Shown here in pieces: positions 33,798 to 43,212 of a DNA stretch of 64,000 nt. The stretch covers positions 62,001 through 126,000 of the forward strand of contig NZ_JACJTU010000021.1 in the NCBI RefSeq assembly GCF_014698835.1, in the 5' to 3' direction. Numbering within the stretch: the first letter of the stretch is position 1; every line of letters starts with the position of its first letter. The stretch is from Nostoc paludosum FACHB-159 (GTDB lineage Bacteria > Cyanobacteriota > Cyanobacteriia > Cyanobacteriales > Nostocaceae). A program made the position numbers and the translations under genes. Below the pieces are notes generated by a model, which saw only the letters and a list, made by a program, of their open reading frames with translations, had not been told where the DNA came from and did not search any database.

Positions 33798-34865
33798 ATG
33801 AGTCGGCGATTATTGGTGACGGGGGGTGCGGGGTTTATTGGGGCAAATTTTGTACATCATTGGTGTCAAGCTTATCCAGATGACCGGGTGGTGGTGTTGG
33901 ATGCTCTAACTTATGCGGGAAATCGTTTGAATTTGACGCCGGTTGAGGGAAGGGAGAATTTTCGGTTTGTGCAAGGGGATATTTGCGATCGCCCCCTTGT
34001 CGATGAGTTATTATCAACGGAAAATATTGACACCATTGCCCATTTTGCTGCTGAGTCTCATGTCGATCGCTCGATTCTCGGCCCTGGTGCTTTTGTGCAA
34101 ACTAATGTGGTAGGAACTTTCACTCTTCTTGAAGCTTTTCGCCAACATTGGCAGACAAAAGCACAGCCATCTGATTATCGTTTCTTGCACGTTTCTACTG
34201 ATGAAGTCTACGGTAGTTTAGGCCCAGATGATGCAGCTTTTTCTGAAACTACGCCCTACGCTCCCAATAGTCCCTATTCAGCTTCCAAAGCTGGTAGCGA
34301 CCACTTAGTGCGTGCTTATTATCATACATATAATCTGCCGACAATTATTACAAATTGTTCCAATAATTATGGTTCCTATCAGTTTCCAGAAAAGCTGCTT
34401 CCCTTAATGTGTATCAACACTTTAATTGGTAAACCATTACCTGTTTATGGGGATGGTAAAAATGTCCGAGATTGGCTTTATGTGGGCGATCATTGTCGTG
34501 CTTTAGATGTAGTAATTAATCGCGGAAAGCCAGGGGAAACATACAATATTGGCGGCAATAATGAGGTAGAAAATATTAAACTTGTGGAACTTTTATGTCA
34601 AATGATGGATGAATTGGCATCTGATTTGCCTGTGCGTCCAGCAAGCCAGTTAATTACTTTTGTCAAGGATAGACCCGGACACGATAGAAGATATGCCATT
34701 AATGCGAATAAGATTAAAACTCAACTTGGTTGGACGCCTTCAGTCACAATTGCTGAAGGTTTGCGTTTAACTGTTGAATGGTATCTCACTCATCGTGATT
34801 GGTGGGAACCTCTGTTGTCTGCGGAATATCAAGCTTATTATTGGAAGAATTATTCTGTAAAATGA
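33798..34865 (+). CDS. rfbB: dTDP-glucose 4,6-dehydratase
   Basis: 355 aa, normal length. Extended SDR enzyme converting dTDP-glucose to dTDP-4-keto-6-deoxyglucose, the second step towards dTDP-rhamnose. Rossmann TGGAGFIG (8-15), FAAESHVDRSI, HVSTDEVYGSLG with catalytic Thr-Asp-Glu, YSASKAGSDHLVRAY (Tyr-x3-Lys), TNCSNNYGSYQFPEKLLPLM, VRDWLYVGDHC, and DRPGHDRRYAINANKI. GAGAGG precedes the start. The other rhamnose pathway genes (rfbA, C, D) are not in the window. Confidence 0.95.
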   Translation: MSRRLLVTGGAGFIGANFVHHWCQAYPDDRVVVLDALTYAGNRLNLTPVEGRENFRFVQGDICDRPLVDELLSTENIDTIAHFAAESHVDRSILGPGAFVQTNVVGTFTLLEAFRQHWQTKAQPSDYRFLHVSTDEVYGSLGPDDAAFSETTPYAPNSPYSASKAGSDHLVRAYYHTYNLPTIITNCSNNYGSYQFPEKLLPLMCINTLIGKPLPVYGDGKNVRDWLYVGDHCRALDVVINRGKPGETYNIGGNNEVENIKLVELLCQMMDELASDLPVRPASQLITFVKDRPGHDRRYAINANKIKTQLGWTPSVTIAEGLRLTVEWYLTHRDWWEPLLSAEYQAYYWKNYSVK

Positions 34866-35002
34866 TCAAGCCCTTTGGACAGGCAATAGGCAATAGCGAA
34901 AATAACCTACCTTAATAATCAGATTCCGACAGTTTTTCGAGATAATGATTATCCTTGAATAGTAAGGGAATGAGATTAGCGTAAATTGCCAGCAGGTGTC
35001 AG

Positions 35003-36196
35003 ATGCTGCAAGTAAAACAGATATTACAAGACCGTTATCAAATTCAACGCCAACTCGGCAACAATGGAATTCGCCAAACTTGGCTAGCATTGGATTTACA
35101 AGCTGATGATGGCGAGAACTCTAGTGTTGTGGTCAAACTTTTGGCTTTTGGGGGTACTGTGCAGTGGGACGATTTGAAGCTTTTTGAGAGGGAAGCACAA
35201 ATTCTCAAACAGCTAAATCATCCCCGAATTCCCCAGTATATAGATTATTTTTGTATTGACGATCGCACCCTCTGGTTTGGTTTAATCCAAGAATACATCC
35301 CTGGTGAGTCACTCAAGGATAAACTTGCCAGTGGCAAAAGGTTTAGTGAAAAACGAGCTAAAAAAATTGCTGTTGAAGTATTAAATATTCTTACGTATCT
35401 ACATGAGTTAAATCCAGGCGTATTGCACCGAGATATTAAACCAAGTAATTTAATCTGGGGTGAAGATAATCGAATTTATTTAGTTGATTTCGGCGCAGTT
35501 CAAGATAAAGCAGCAAAAGAAGGCGTTACTTTCACCGTTGTCGGTACTTATGGTTATGCCCCAATGGAACAATTTGGTGGACGTGCGGTAGCGGCTTCAG
35601 ATCTTTATGCCTTGGGGGCGACTTTAATTCATCTGCTAACTGGTATCCCCCCATCTGATTTACCCCAGCAGGATTTACGATTGCAATTTGCAGATCGCGT
35701 GAACCTCAGTCCCAGTTTTATCAGTTGGCTAGAAAAATTGATAGAACCTGCACCAGAACAACGTTTTACTACTGCTCGCCAAGCGCTGCAAGCCCTCAAA
35801 TCTGGTCTGGTTGTCAAATCTGCAAACAAATATCAGCTTTTACCGCCAAAAGAAATTATCAACAACTCTGGATGCGGTATCAACAATCACAATGAAACAG
35901 TCCCAGAGGAAATTCTTGGTTGGAATTGGGGCGCATTTCTCATGCCTTGGTTATGGATGTGGACTAACCAAGTGTGGTATGGATTGTTCTGTTTTATACC
36001 TCACGGTTGGTGGGTAATGGCGATCGCCCTTGGTGCTAAAGGCAACGAATGGGCTTGGAAAAGTAGACAGTGGCGCAATATTGAACACTTTAAAGCACAT
36101 CAAAGGGGCTGGGCGATCGCTGGTATTTTAATTGGTGCGCCCATTAGTATTATGTTGTGGCTAAGAGCGATCGCTTTGATTAAATCTGCATTTTAG
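35003..36196 (+). CDS. Serine/threonine protein kinase with C-terminal membrane region
   Basis: 397 aa. Kinase domain residues about 10-275: loop LGNNGIRQTWLA (a degenerate glycine loop), VVVKLLAF lysine, catalytic LHRDIKPSNLIWG, metal-binding VDFGAVQ, activation segment TFTVVGTYGYAPMEQFGG and DLYALGATLIHLLTG. All catalytic residues except the classic glycine loop are intact. The C-terminus (300-397) has hydrophobic helices with an aromatic-rich LGWNWGAFLMPWLWMWTNQVWYGLF segment, as in other membrane-anchored cyanobacterial kinases. Target unknown. Confidence 0.92.
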   Translation: MLQVKQILQDRYQIQRQLGNNGIRQTWLALDLQADDGENSSVVVKLLAFGGTVQWDDLKLFEREAQILKQLNHPRIPQYIDYFCIDDRTLWFGLIQEYIPGESLKDKLASGKRFSEKRAKKIAVEVLNILTYLHELNPGVLHRDIKPSNLIWGEDNRIYLVDFGAVQDKAAKEGVTFTVVGTYGYAPMEQFGGRAVAASDLYALGATLIHLLTGIPPSDLPQQDLRLQFADRVNLSPSFISWLEKLIEPAPEQRFTTARQALQALKSGLVVKSANKYQLLPPKEIINNSGCGINNHNETVPEEILGWNWGAFLMPWLWMWTNQVWYGLFCFIPHGWWVMAIALGAKGNEWAWKSRQWRNIEHFKAHQRGWAIAGILIGAPISIMLWLRAIALIKSAF

Positions 36197-36204
36197 TGGG
36201 CATG

Positions 36205-36333
36205 GGGGATTGGGAGTTAGGAGTGAGGAGTTAGGAGTGAGGAGTTAAGAATTACCCTCCTTGTCCCCTTGTCTCCCCAGTCCCCAGTCCCCTTGTCTCC
36301 CCAGTCCCCAGTCCCCAGTCCCCCCAGCCCCCA
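36205..36333. repeat. STRR tracts GGAGTTA/GGAGTGA and CCCCAGT
   Basis: ttaggagtgaggag units (36210-36249) followed by long ccccagt heptamer arrays (36270-36325) fill the gap between the convergent kinase and msrA genes. Copy number probably varies between strains. Related ccccaat/ccccagt runs occur at 9742-9776 and 31781-31806. Confidence 0.88.
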
Positions 36334-37002
36334 TTACCCAATCGCTTGGGATTCAACTACACCTATAGGACAAGAAACGTTTGTTCCTCCCAAACCGCAA
36401 TAGCCGTTGGGATTTTTTGCTAGGTATTGCTGATGGTAGGCTTCAGCATAGTAGAACTCAGGGGCATCCAAGATTTCTGTGGTAATCTTGCCATAGCCTG
36501 CCTTGTTCAAGGCTTGTTGATAAGCTTCTAGCGATGCTTGTGCTAGCTGCTTTTGAGTTTCAGAGTATACATAAATTCCCGAACGGTACTGAGTGCCAAC
36601 ATCGTTGCCTTGGCGCATTCCTTGGGTGGGATTATGGCTTTCCCAGAAGACTTTCAGCAGTTCGGAATAACTAATCACTTTCGGATCGAACACAACCAAA
36701 ACTACTTCGTTGTGACCGGTTCTTCCACTACACACTTCTTCATAGGTAGGGTTGGGAGTGAAACCGGCAGCGTAACCCACTGCGGTGGTGTAAACTCCTT
36801 TAAGTTGCCAGAATTTACGTTCTGCACCCCAAAAACAGCCCAAGCCAAACACCGCTTTCTCTAATCCATCAGGAAAAGGAGATTTTAGGGGATTTTTGTT
36901 GACATAATGAGCAGTGGGTACTGACATAGACTGCGCCCTTCCTGGCAAAGCTTCCTCAGGCGTGGGCATATTTTGTTTTTTGCCAAATCCAAATAGTGCC
37001 AT
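36334..37002 (-). CDS. msrA: Peptide-methionine (S)-S-oxide reductase
   Basis: 222 aa. MsrA reduces Met-S-sulfoxide in oxidised proteins. AVFGLGCFWGAERKFWQL contains the GCFWG motif with the catalytic cysteine (about residue 56). GYAAGFTPNPTYEEVCSGRTGHNEVVLVVFDP, ESHNPTQGMRQGNDVGTQYRSGIY and the C-terminal NPNGYCGLGGTNVSC supply the resolving cysteines. The N-terminal 45 residues (MALFGFGKKQNMPTPEEALPGR) are an extension typical of cyanobacterial MsrA. Confidence 0.95.
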   Translation of the reverse strand: MALFGFGKKQNMPTPEEALPGRAQSMSVPTAHYVNKNPLKSPFPDGLEKAVFGLGCFWGAERKFWQLKGVYTTAVGYAAGFTPNPTYEEVCSGRTGHNEVVLVVFDPKVISYSELLKVFWESHNPTQGMRQGNDVGTQYRSGIYVYSETQKQLAQASLEAYQQALNKAGYGKITTEILDAPEFYYAEAYHQQYLAKNPNGYCGLGGTNVSCPIGVVESQAIG

Positions 37003-37235
37003 TGATTTTGACTCTGAATATACATCTTTACCTTATTTAATATTGTAAAGATTTTGGCGATCGCTTGGCGTATTCTCACAATCCTTACTTTAGGGGTAGC
37101 AGTGAACTAGGGCTTTACGCTAGGCTATCCGCTTTTTCGGTCAAAAAACATTGCTGAATTCTGACGACTGACGACTTTATTCTGTTCGATAAATTCTCAC
37201 TCCAAAATCCAAAATCTAAAATCCAAAATGGAATT

Positions 37236-37673
37236 ATGGATAAAATACCGAAAATTGACCGTCAAAGGGAACATCAAGCCAACGAACGAACTTTTTTAGC
37301 TTGGCTACGCACTTCTATTGCATTAATTAGTTTTGGAATTGCTATTGCTAGATTTGGTATATTTTTGCGCCAGCTTAATGTTGCTATTACTCAACAAGAA
37401 ACACCAGTAAATTCATTAACCAATTCAGAAAATTTGGGACTGGCTTTGGTAATTTCTGGAATTGTCACAATTGTCTTAGCTGCGTGGCGATACAATCAAG
37501 TTTTTTGGCAAATTGAACGCAGTAATTACAAACCAAATCGATTAATTGTTTGGTTCATGACTGGAGTAGTAATTATTTTGGGACTTTTCTGTATTCCTTT
37601 AATTCTATGGCGTAATAAAGTGCCTGTTCGTTTTCCTGTTCCAACTCAACCACAGTCACGAAATTTGTATTAA
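37236..37673 (+). CDS. DUF202 (YidH-like) membrane protein
   Basis: 145 aa. REHQANERTFLAWLRTSIALISFGIAIARFGIFL is the DUF202 signature, followed by two more membrane helices (LGLALVISGIVTIVLAAWRY; LIVWFMTGVVIILGLFCIPLILW). Small inner-membrane proteins of unknown function; some eukaryotic relatives are Vtc1-like. Single gene, convergent with the DUF1634 gene. Confidence 0.88.
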   Translation: MDKIPKIDRQREHQANERTFLAWLRTSIALISFGIAIARFGIFLRQLNVAITQQETPVNSLTNSENLGLALVISGIVTIVLAAWRYNQVFWQIERSNYKPNRLIVWFMTGVVIILGLFCIPLILWRNKVPVRFPVPTQPQSRNLY

Positions 37674-37724
37674 GAGGCAAGAGGAAATAGGCAATAAATT
37701 TTGCTCGTGAATGATTTAGAATTG

Positions 37725-38114
37725 CTATATATAGCCTCCAATCAGACTGTATAAAAGTCCAAGCAAGACAATTGAAGTCATAATAATATAAGTAAAATCT
37801 CGTTGTTGCACATAGGCTAATAATGAACAGGCTACTCTGATAACTGGAGTGGCAATTAAGACTAACAGTCCAAGTTGAATAATTCCACGGCGACGACCGG
37901 ATGCAATAGATGTCATTACGCCTGATGGACTACGAAATTCGGGTAGTTCTCCCCGAAAAAACTGATAATTGGGAGCTTCAGTACCGTGGCGAATTAAATA
38001 CAAAATTCCACCTATCAAAACCAAAGCGGTGGCAATAATCACACCAATTCTTAATAGGTTGCCCAGAAATTTCTCAAAGCGGTGCTCAGATTTACTACGC
38101 CTACTTTTCGCCAT
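37725..38114 (-). CDS. DUF1634 membrane protein
   Basis: 129 aa with three membrane helices (LLRIGVIIATALVLIGGILYLIRHG; GIIQLGLLVLIATPVIRVACSLLAYV; FTYIIMTSIVLLGLLYSLIGG). The first helix plus the TPVIRV block are the DUF1634 hallmark. Its start follows the TSUP transporter gene by 2 bp on the same strand. DUF1634 and TSUP genes are commonly neighbours, suggesting an accessory transporter subunit. Confidence 0.88.
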   Translation of the reverse strand: MAKSRRSKSEHRFEKFLGNLLRIGVIIATALVLIGGILYLIRHGTEAPNYQFFRGELPEFRSPSGVMTSIASGRRRGIIQLGLLVLIATPVIRVACSLLAYVQQRDFTYIIMTSIVLLGLLYSLIGGYI

Positions 38115-38116
38115 TT

Positions 38117-38953
38117 TTAAAGTCTCCCTGTTACACCTTTGTAAATCATTTCCACCGCTAGCACCAAAATTACAACGCTGAAAATATTTCGCAAAAGTTT
38201 GACTCTGGCTCTAACTAATACCCGCGCTCCCAATAAAGCACCAAATAATACTCCTAACATCACAGGCATTGCTAATCCAGGGTCAATGTAACCCCGGTTG
38301 AGATATATACCAGCACTAGCCGCCGCCGTCACTCCAATCATGAAATTGCTGGTGGTGGTTGATACTTTAAAGGGAATATGCATAATTCGATCCATTGCCA
38401 GCACTTTGAGCGCTCCGGAACCAATACCAAGCAATCCTGAAAGTACACCAGCTACAAACATCAATGCAAACCCGAAAGGTACTCCACGCACGTGATAAGA
38501 TTCTTCCCCTGTGGGAGTGGGATAAGTACCATTGAGTTGAAGACGAATTGCTAAAGAATTTGGCGGCAAATTGTTGAGGTGTTCGGGTGGGTTTTGTCGA
38601 GACAAGTAAGCGGAATAGAGTAAAACGATTCCAAACACAACAGCAAGCGTTCCTGTGGAAATTTTAGCTGCCACAATTGCCCCAAAAATTGCCCCAAAGG
38701 TTGTTGCTACTTCTAGAAACATCCCTAGCCGCACATTTGTGTAGCCTTCTTTGACGTAAGCAGATGCGGCTCCACTAGATGTCGCAATTACAGATACTAG
38801 TGAAGCACCGATCGCATAATGAATATCAACCCCAAATACTAATGTTAAAAAGGGGACAATTACTACTCCACCGCCTAACCCAGTTAGTGCCCCTAAAAAT
38901 CCGGCCAGAAATGAGCCGAACCATACTAATAAAGAAAATTCTAGGATGTTCAA
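38117..38953 (-). CDS. TSUP (TauE/SafE) family permease
   Basis: 278 aa, about eight membrane helices. FLAGFLGALTGLGGGVVIVPFLTLVFGVDIHYAIGASLVSVIATSSGAASAYV and the internal repeat FVAGVLSGLLGIGSGALKVLAMD show the two GLGGG-type half domains of TSUP transporters, which export or import sulfite, sulfonates and related organosulfur anions. Probably forms an operon and complex with the DUF1634 protein. Substrate cannot be assigned. Confidence 0.92.
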   Translation of the reverse strand: MNILEFSLLVWFGSFLAGFLGALTGLGGGVVIVPFLTLVFGVDIHYAIGASLVSVIATSSGAASAYVKEGYTNVRLGMFLEVATTFGAIFGAIVAAKISTGTLAVVFGIVLLYSAYLSRQNPPEHLNNLPPNSLAIRLQLNGTYPTPTGEESYHVRGVPFGFALMFVAGVLSGLLGIGSGALKVLAMDRIMHIPFKVSTTTSNFMIGVTAAASAGIYLNRGYIDPGLAMPVMLGVLFGALLGARVLVRARVKLLRNIFSVVILVLAVEMIYKGVTGRL

Positions 38954-39113
38954 ATTGCTTCCCCCGCCACAAACTTTTTGCTTGAGACTAGAAAGCGAAA
39001 CTCAACCTATTTGTCGGTTGGTTGATTTCACCCCCGAATATTCTAGGAAGTTTGCCTAAGAGAAACAAATATTTTTGTTTGTTAAATTGATAATTAAAAG
39101 TGATGAGTAGGGC

Positions 39114-39445
39114 AGTCAACTTAAGCTCTGGCGAATAGAATTCACGGCTACAAAGGCAAAGTCCGCCTCCGCGGACTAAGGTCAAATTAAGGGTTTGAAA
39201 CCCAAGATCGGTAGCTTTGATTTAGACCTGCCTTGAAAATAGGGACTGGGGACTGGTGACTAGGAAAGAAATATTTTCATTCCTTCGTTGTGAATTGTGT
39301 TCATGGAGTCTCTTGCAAAAAACACTTTTGCACTCTTGTGGGAAAAGGGGAAAGGAAAATACCAAACCTTTCCCCCTTTCCCTTTCCCCGACTTCTGCAA
39401 GAAGTCTTTTGTGTAGACGCGGTTTCTAACCGCCCGTTTCGCTAG
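39114..39445. mobile_element. Interrupted copy of the GTCAACTTAA repeat element
   Basis: 39114-39200 matches the reverse complement of the right part of 24525-24702 (gtcaacttaag, ggcaaagtccgcct, gcggactaa). 39412-39443 matches its other end (gtgtagacgcggtttctaac, ccgcccgtttcgc). About 160 bp of unrelated sequence between them includes a cttttgcactcttgtgggaaaagg / cctttcccctttcc imperfect inverted repeat (39312-39385). The element end overlaps the last codons and stop of the gene at 39426. No further gene in 38954-39425. Confidence 0.6.
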
Positions 39446-41750
39446 TTTCAGAAATAACTGTGACACAAGCATTTACTAAGGGTAACAATGGCCCTAGTTG
39501 CTCTTGTCCATTGACGGCTAAATCGCTGTGACACAAATAAACTCTCTTAGATACACGAGAGAGCAAATCTGCTAAAATCCTGCGTAGTCGCTGTTGTTCT
39601 GCTACTTTTTCATCTTCTGCTGTCCAAGGTTCGCCTAATCTGTCTTGTAGGAAAAATGGCGCACCGAACAATGTCGCCGCACCGCCTTTAGCCCATAGAG
39701 GTGAACCAGCATCCAGCCAAAAATGCCAGCGGTGCGATCGCCTACTAGCTCGATATTGAAATATAGTTGCTAAAGTCACAGCTTTTCTGGCTCCACCAAT
39801 GGGACGCACCGGGTAGGGGTTGGCGGTGATGGTACCACGGCGCAGTAGTTGAATGAATTCTACAATAGTGGCGACTGAGGGAGATGAAGAGGACACGGAG
39901 ACTGGGAGACGCGGCGACACGGAGAGTTCTTTCGCCGCGTCCCCACGTCCCCATGTCCCCCCGTCCTCTTCCCCTACTCTTCCAGAAGATGCTTGTCGTA
40001 ACCTTGTTTCAATTTCCCAGTAGTGTTGGGCGGTTTCTAGTAATTCCCGCAATGCTGCTAGTTGTTCGTAGGGAAGATTGCTACCATTCCACAAAAAACG
40101 TTGAATTGCCCTATCTAAAAGGGAAATGGGGCTGGGAATTAAACGTTGTTCTTGTTGCGATCGCTGTTGTTCTAACCACTGTAATATCTCGTTATAAGCT
40201 GTGGTAGCTGCATAGCCGATTCTATCCCAACGCTCGAAGGCTGATACTGGTAGCAAATTGGGTCGGTCAGGATGGGGTACAAAGCAGTAATCTGCTATTA
40301 AACCAGCGCGTACCGGGTCAATATCTGTAGAGACGCGATTCATGGCGTCTGTAGAAAAACGATTCATCCCGTCCGTAGAAACGCGATTCATGGCGTCTGT
40401 GCTTTCTAATGGTTGTTGTTTTCTGCTCAACACAACCAGCATTTCTGCCACAGCATCCCGGTCTACAAGGCGTCCTAAGCCGGGATAAACTAGTGCCAGC
40501 ATGGTGAGCAATGCCCGAATCACTGGCGAACTAATTAATGGACGTTGGTCGTTAAGCGATTCTACTCGGATGTTTTGCTTGACGAGGATTTCTACTAAGG
40601 TATAACGAGCGATCGCATCCAAACCTGGTGCTATGATGGCTACTTCTTCTGGTTCCACTTGCCCTGATTGGATGGCATTGGCAATGACTTGTGCGGTGAG
40701 CCGCAATAATTGGGCGCGGGAGGTGGTTTGAATTGAGTGTACGATTTCAGGTAAACTCAATGGCATTACGGACTCTGTGACTAATTCCACCATTTGTGTA
40801 GCTAGTTGTTGTCCTAGTGACTCTGGAGGCGGCCCGGTTAAGGTTTCTACTCGGCAACGCTCTGCTAAACCTTCGAGGTAGTTTGGGTCTGCTCCCAATC
40901 CCAACCGCACTGCACCATCGGGATTATAGCTAAACGCCCCAACTGCGCCTTCGTCTAGGAGCAACTCAAACAACAGACGCGCTACCCCAGGATAATCATC
41001 GACATCATCCGCCAGTATTGCTTGATAGCGTTTTGTTAAGTGCTTTTGGTAATTGCGATCGCTTAACAAATGCTGGCTATAAAGTTCAGTAATCATCCCA
41101 TAAGTTAGTAATCCTCTCTCTAAACACCAGCTACGCCAATCTAACAGCAAAGATGCCAAAAATTCCGGCTCTAAATTCGTATTATTTTCCCCCAAACCCC
41201 TAGCCAAAATCTGGGCAATATCTTCACAAGGTGTACCACTATAAGCCGCTAATTGAAATAAATCTAAGATGCGACGCACCAAACGAGACTCATTCACACC
41301 CGCAAGACGTAAAATTTCTTCGTCTAATTGGGAACGCCACAGTTTAGTTGCTAACTCTTGTTCGGTTTCTGGCCGCAATCTCACCGGAAACTGCGCCTTG
41401 AGGTTCAATGAATTGATTAGCAATGGCCAAAATAAAATAACTTCATCCTGAAAAAACCCCAGCGGTGTCTTCCCACGAACCGGATATTTTCCCAATGTAG
41501 ATGTAACAATTTTATCTCCTAATTCTCGACGATTATCATCATTAGCAGCTAAGACTAAAACTCCTGGTTCTGTTGGCTTAAGATATAAAAATTTGGAGAC
41601 ATTATCACCTTTTTCACGTCCTTGATTTTTAGTATAAAATGAGTCATTATACGTATTTTTAGATTTTACCCAACTACAAAATTGCTCTACTAAGCGAGTT
41701 GTCTTACCACTGCGGCTGGTGCCAACAATCCAAATCGAATGAGAAACCAC
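39426..41750 (-). CDS. UvrD/Rep-like superfamily I helicase-related protein
   Basis: 774 aa. P-loop GTSRSGKTTRL at residues 10-20; KRYQAILADDVDDYPGVARLLFELL as a Walker B/DExx-like segment; VEPEEVAIIAPGLDAIARYTLVEILVKQNIRVESLNDQRPL and RALLTMLALVYPGLGRL resemble UvrD motifs IV-V. The order fits a degenerate UvrD/RecB-like NTPase, often annotated in cyanobacteria as recombinase-family. Two in-frame low-complexity insertions come from DNA repeats (residues about 450-477 and 588-622), and the stop codon lies in a repeat element. Enzymatic activity is uncertain. Confidence 0.75.
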   Translation of the reverse strand: MVSHSIWIVGTSRSGKTTRLVEQFCSWVKSKNTYNDSFYTKNQGREKGDNVSKFLYLKPTEPGVLVLAANDDNRRELGDKIVTSTLGKYPVRGKTPLGFFQDEVILFWPLLINSLNLKAQFPVRLRPETEQELATKLWRSQLDEEILRLAGVNESRLVRRILDLFQLAAYSGTPCEDIAQILARGLGENNTNLEPEFLASLLLDWRSWCLERGLLTYGMITELYSQHLLSDRNYQKHLTKRYQAILADDVDDYPGVARLLFELLLDEGAVGAFSYNPDGAVRLGLGADPNYLEGLAERCRVETLTGPPPESLGQQLATQMVELVTESVMPLSLPEIVHSIQTTSRAQLLRLTAQVIANAIQSGQVEPEEVAIIAPGLDAIARYTLVEILVKQNIRVESLNDQRPLISSPVIRALLTMLALVYPGLGRLVDRDAVAEMLVVLSRKQQPLESTDAMNRVSTDGMNRFSTDAMNRVSTDIDPVRAGLIADYCFVPHPDRPNLLPVSAFERWDRIGYAATTAYNEILQWLEQQRSQQEQRLIPSPISLLDRAIQRFLWNGSNLPYEQLAALRELLETAQHYWEIETRLRQASSGRVGEEDGGTWGRGDAAKELSVSPRLPVSVSSSSPSVATIVEFIQLLRRGTITANPYPVRPIGGARKAVTLATIFQYRASRRSHRWHFWLDAGSPLWAKGGAATLFGAPFFLQDRLGEPWTAEDEKVAEQQRLRRILADLLSRVSKRVYLCHSDLAVNGQEQLGPLLPLVNACVTVISETSETGG
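39885..39980. repeat. In-frame repeat insertion within the UvrD-like gene (site 1)
   Basis: ggacacggagactgggagacg / gcggcgacacggagag and ccccacgtccccatgtcccc runs, the same class as intergenic STRRs. Translated as GGTWGRGDAAKELSVSPRLPVSVSSSS, a low-complexity stretch with no helicase features. Length keeps the frame. Confidence 0.7.
40322..40400. repeat. In-frame tandem repeat within the UvrD-like gene (site 2)
   Basis: Three imperfect copies of a 24-bp unit (gtagagacgcgattcatggc then gtct) translate to VSTDAMNR, FSTDGMNR-type octapeptides (residues about 450-477). The unit is a common dispersed cyanobacterial repeat. Being 24 bp, copy-number change preserves the reading frame. Confidence 0.85.
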
Positions 41751-41837
41751 AAATTTTCTCCTTGTAGATTTGTTAGTATACCTCGTGCGTTAACTTAAGG
41801 TTAAGAATCACCAAATAATGCTGGATGATTGTCTGCA

Positions 41838-43163
41838 ATGAAAAACTCTGTTTTTAGTCAAAAAATCTATTCTTTCCTACTTGCTGCTTATCGATGGTAC
41901 TTACAGACTCCTGAACGTTCTTTAAATGGGGCTTACGATGCAGCATTAAAGATCAAGGAAATAGAAGATAAACATTTTAATGGTAATAAAATAGACACTG
42001 GCTCAGCCATGTACAGTAACAGCGTCATGGATTATTTTGAGTCAGACTTAAACAAGCTATTAAAAACTGCCAAAATGCGCCTAACAGAGTTTAGAGCAAG
42101 CCGCTGGTTTCTCAATGAAGAAAATCACAAAGCTGCTGATAAAGCAGGCATAGAATTCCTCAGTCCTTCTTTCGTTTTAGAAAGGCTCAATTTTATCGAT
42201 GGAGTCATATCTAAATACACAACAATTCCCGAACCAATATCTTCTCAAGTTGTATTAGTAAAACCTCTAACTCCACCAGTTGACTCAGCAATTACTCCAG
42301 CGTTACCGCCGAAGATATCAACTAAAGATGTGGAGAATAAATCGGATAAAAAACCAAAGGGCAAAACTGATACAATGGGTGTTTTACCCCGTTCAATTTT
42401 AAGTACTATCAGTCGTTTGCAAGTTGAATTAGACCCTAATTCTGAAGAAGAAGTAATTCAAAGTTTCCGTCAAGCTCAAAGAAGAACAATAATATCTATC
42501 AGATTTATTTTGCTCTTAATTATAGTACCACTTTTAACGCATCAAATAGCAAAAGCTTTTGTAGTAGGCCCAGCTGTTGATAGATTGAGAACTACTGAAC
42601 AAGCCCAGGTATTCCTGAATTATGAGATGGAAGAAGAAGCCTTGGGAGAACTACAAAGATTTGAAGAAAGAATCAAGTTTGAAAATCTAATTAGTAATGC
42701 ACCTCAATTGTCGCCTGAGCATATAGAAATAGAGCTAAAAGATAAGGCTACAGAGATTGCTGAAGAATTTCGCCGAGAAAGCTCTAATGCGATCAAAAAT
42801 GTTTTTGCTGATATGTTTTCTGTGGTTGCTTTTATCTGGCTGATGGTAACGAGCAAGTCTTCTATTGCTGTGCTGAAAGATTTCTTCGATCATATTGTTT
42901 ATGGACTTAGTGACAGTGCTAAGGCATTTATTATCATTTTGTTTACCGATATATTTGTCGGTTTCCACTCTCCCCACGGCTGGGAAGTGCTTTTAGAAGG
43001 TGTATCCCGCCATTGGGGATTACCTGCAAATCGAGATTTTATCTTCTTATTTATTGCCACATTCCCGGTGATTTTAGATACGATTTTCAAATACTGGATA
43101 TTCCGATATTTAAACCGGATATCGCCTTCAGCGGTGGCTACTTACCGGAATATGAATGAATAG
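41838..43163 (+). CDS. pcxA: Proton extrusion protein PcxA (CemA/CotA family)
   Basis: 441 aa from ATG 41838. The N-terminal soluble part (SFLLAAYRWYLQTPERSLNGAYDAALKIKEIED) and the Pro/Lys linker are typical of cyanobacterial PcxA. Four membrane helices follow: ISIRFILLLIIVPLLTHQIAKAF, VFADMFSVVAFIWLMVTSK, AKAFIIILFTDIFVGFHSPHGWE and FIFLFIATFPVILDTIFKYWIFRYL. FHSPHGWE is the CemA signature. Needed for light-induced Na+-dependent proton extrusion and, indirectly, inorganic carbon uptake. Divergent from the UvrD-like gene, 87 bp apart. Confidence 0.93.
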   Translation: MKNSVFSQKIYSFLLAAYRWYLQTPERSLNGAYDAALKIKEIEDKHFNGNKIDTGSAMYSNSVMDYFESDLNKLLKTAKMRLTEFRASRWFLNEENHKAADKAGIEFLSPSFVLERLNFIDGVISKYTTIPEPISSQVVLVKPLTPPVDSAITPALPPKISTKDVENKSDKKPKGKTDTMGVLPRSILSTISRLQVELDPNSEEEVIQSFRQAQRRTIISIRFILLLIIVPLLTHQIAKAFVVGPAVDRLRTTEQAQVFLNYEMEEEALGELQRFEERIKFENLISNAPQLSPEHIEIELKDKATEIAEEFRRESSNAIKNVFADMFSVVAFIWLMVTSKSSIAVLKDFFDHIVYGLSDSAKAFIIILFTDIFVGFHSPHGWEVLLEGVSRHWGLPANRDFIFLFIATFPVILDTIFKYWIFRYLNRISPSAVATYRNMNE

Positions 43164-43166
43164 GTA

Positions 43167-43212
43167 ATGGGCATGGGGCATTGGGCATTGGGCATGGGGC
43201 ATTGGGCATTGG
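43167..43212. repeat. STRR, GGGCATT/GGGCATG heptamers
   Basis: Six to seven tandem gggcatt or gggcatg units begin 4 bp after the pcxA stop codon. The remaining gap to 43436 holds the palindromic repeat at 43365 and nothing else recognised. Confidence 0.88.
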
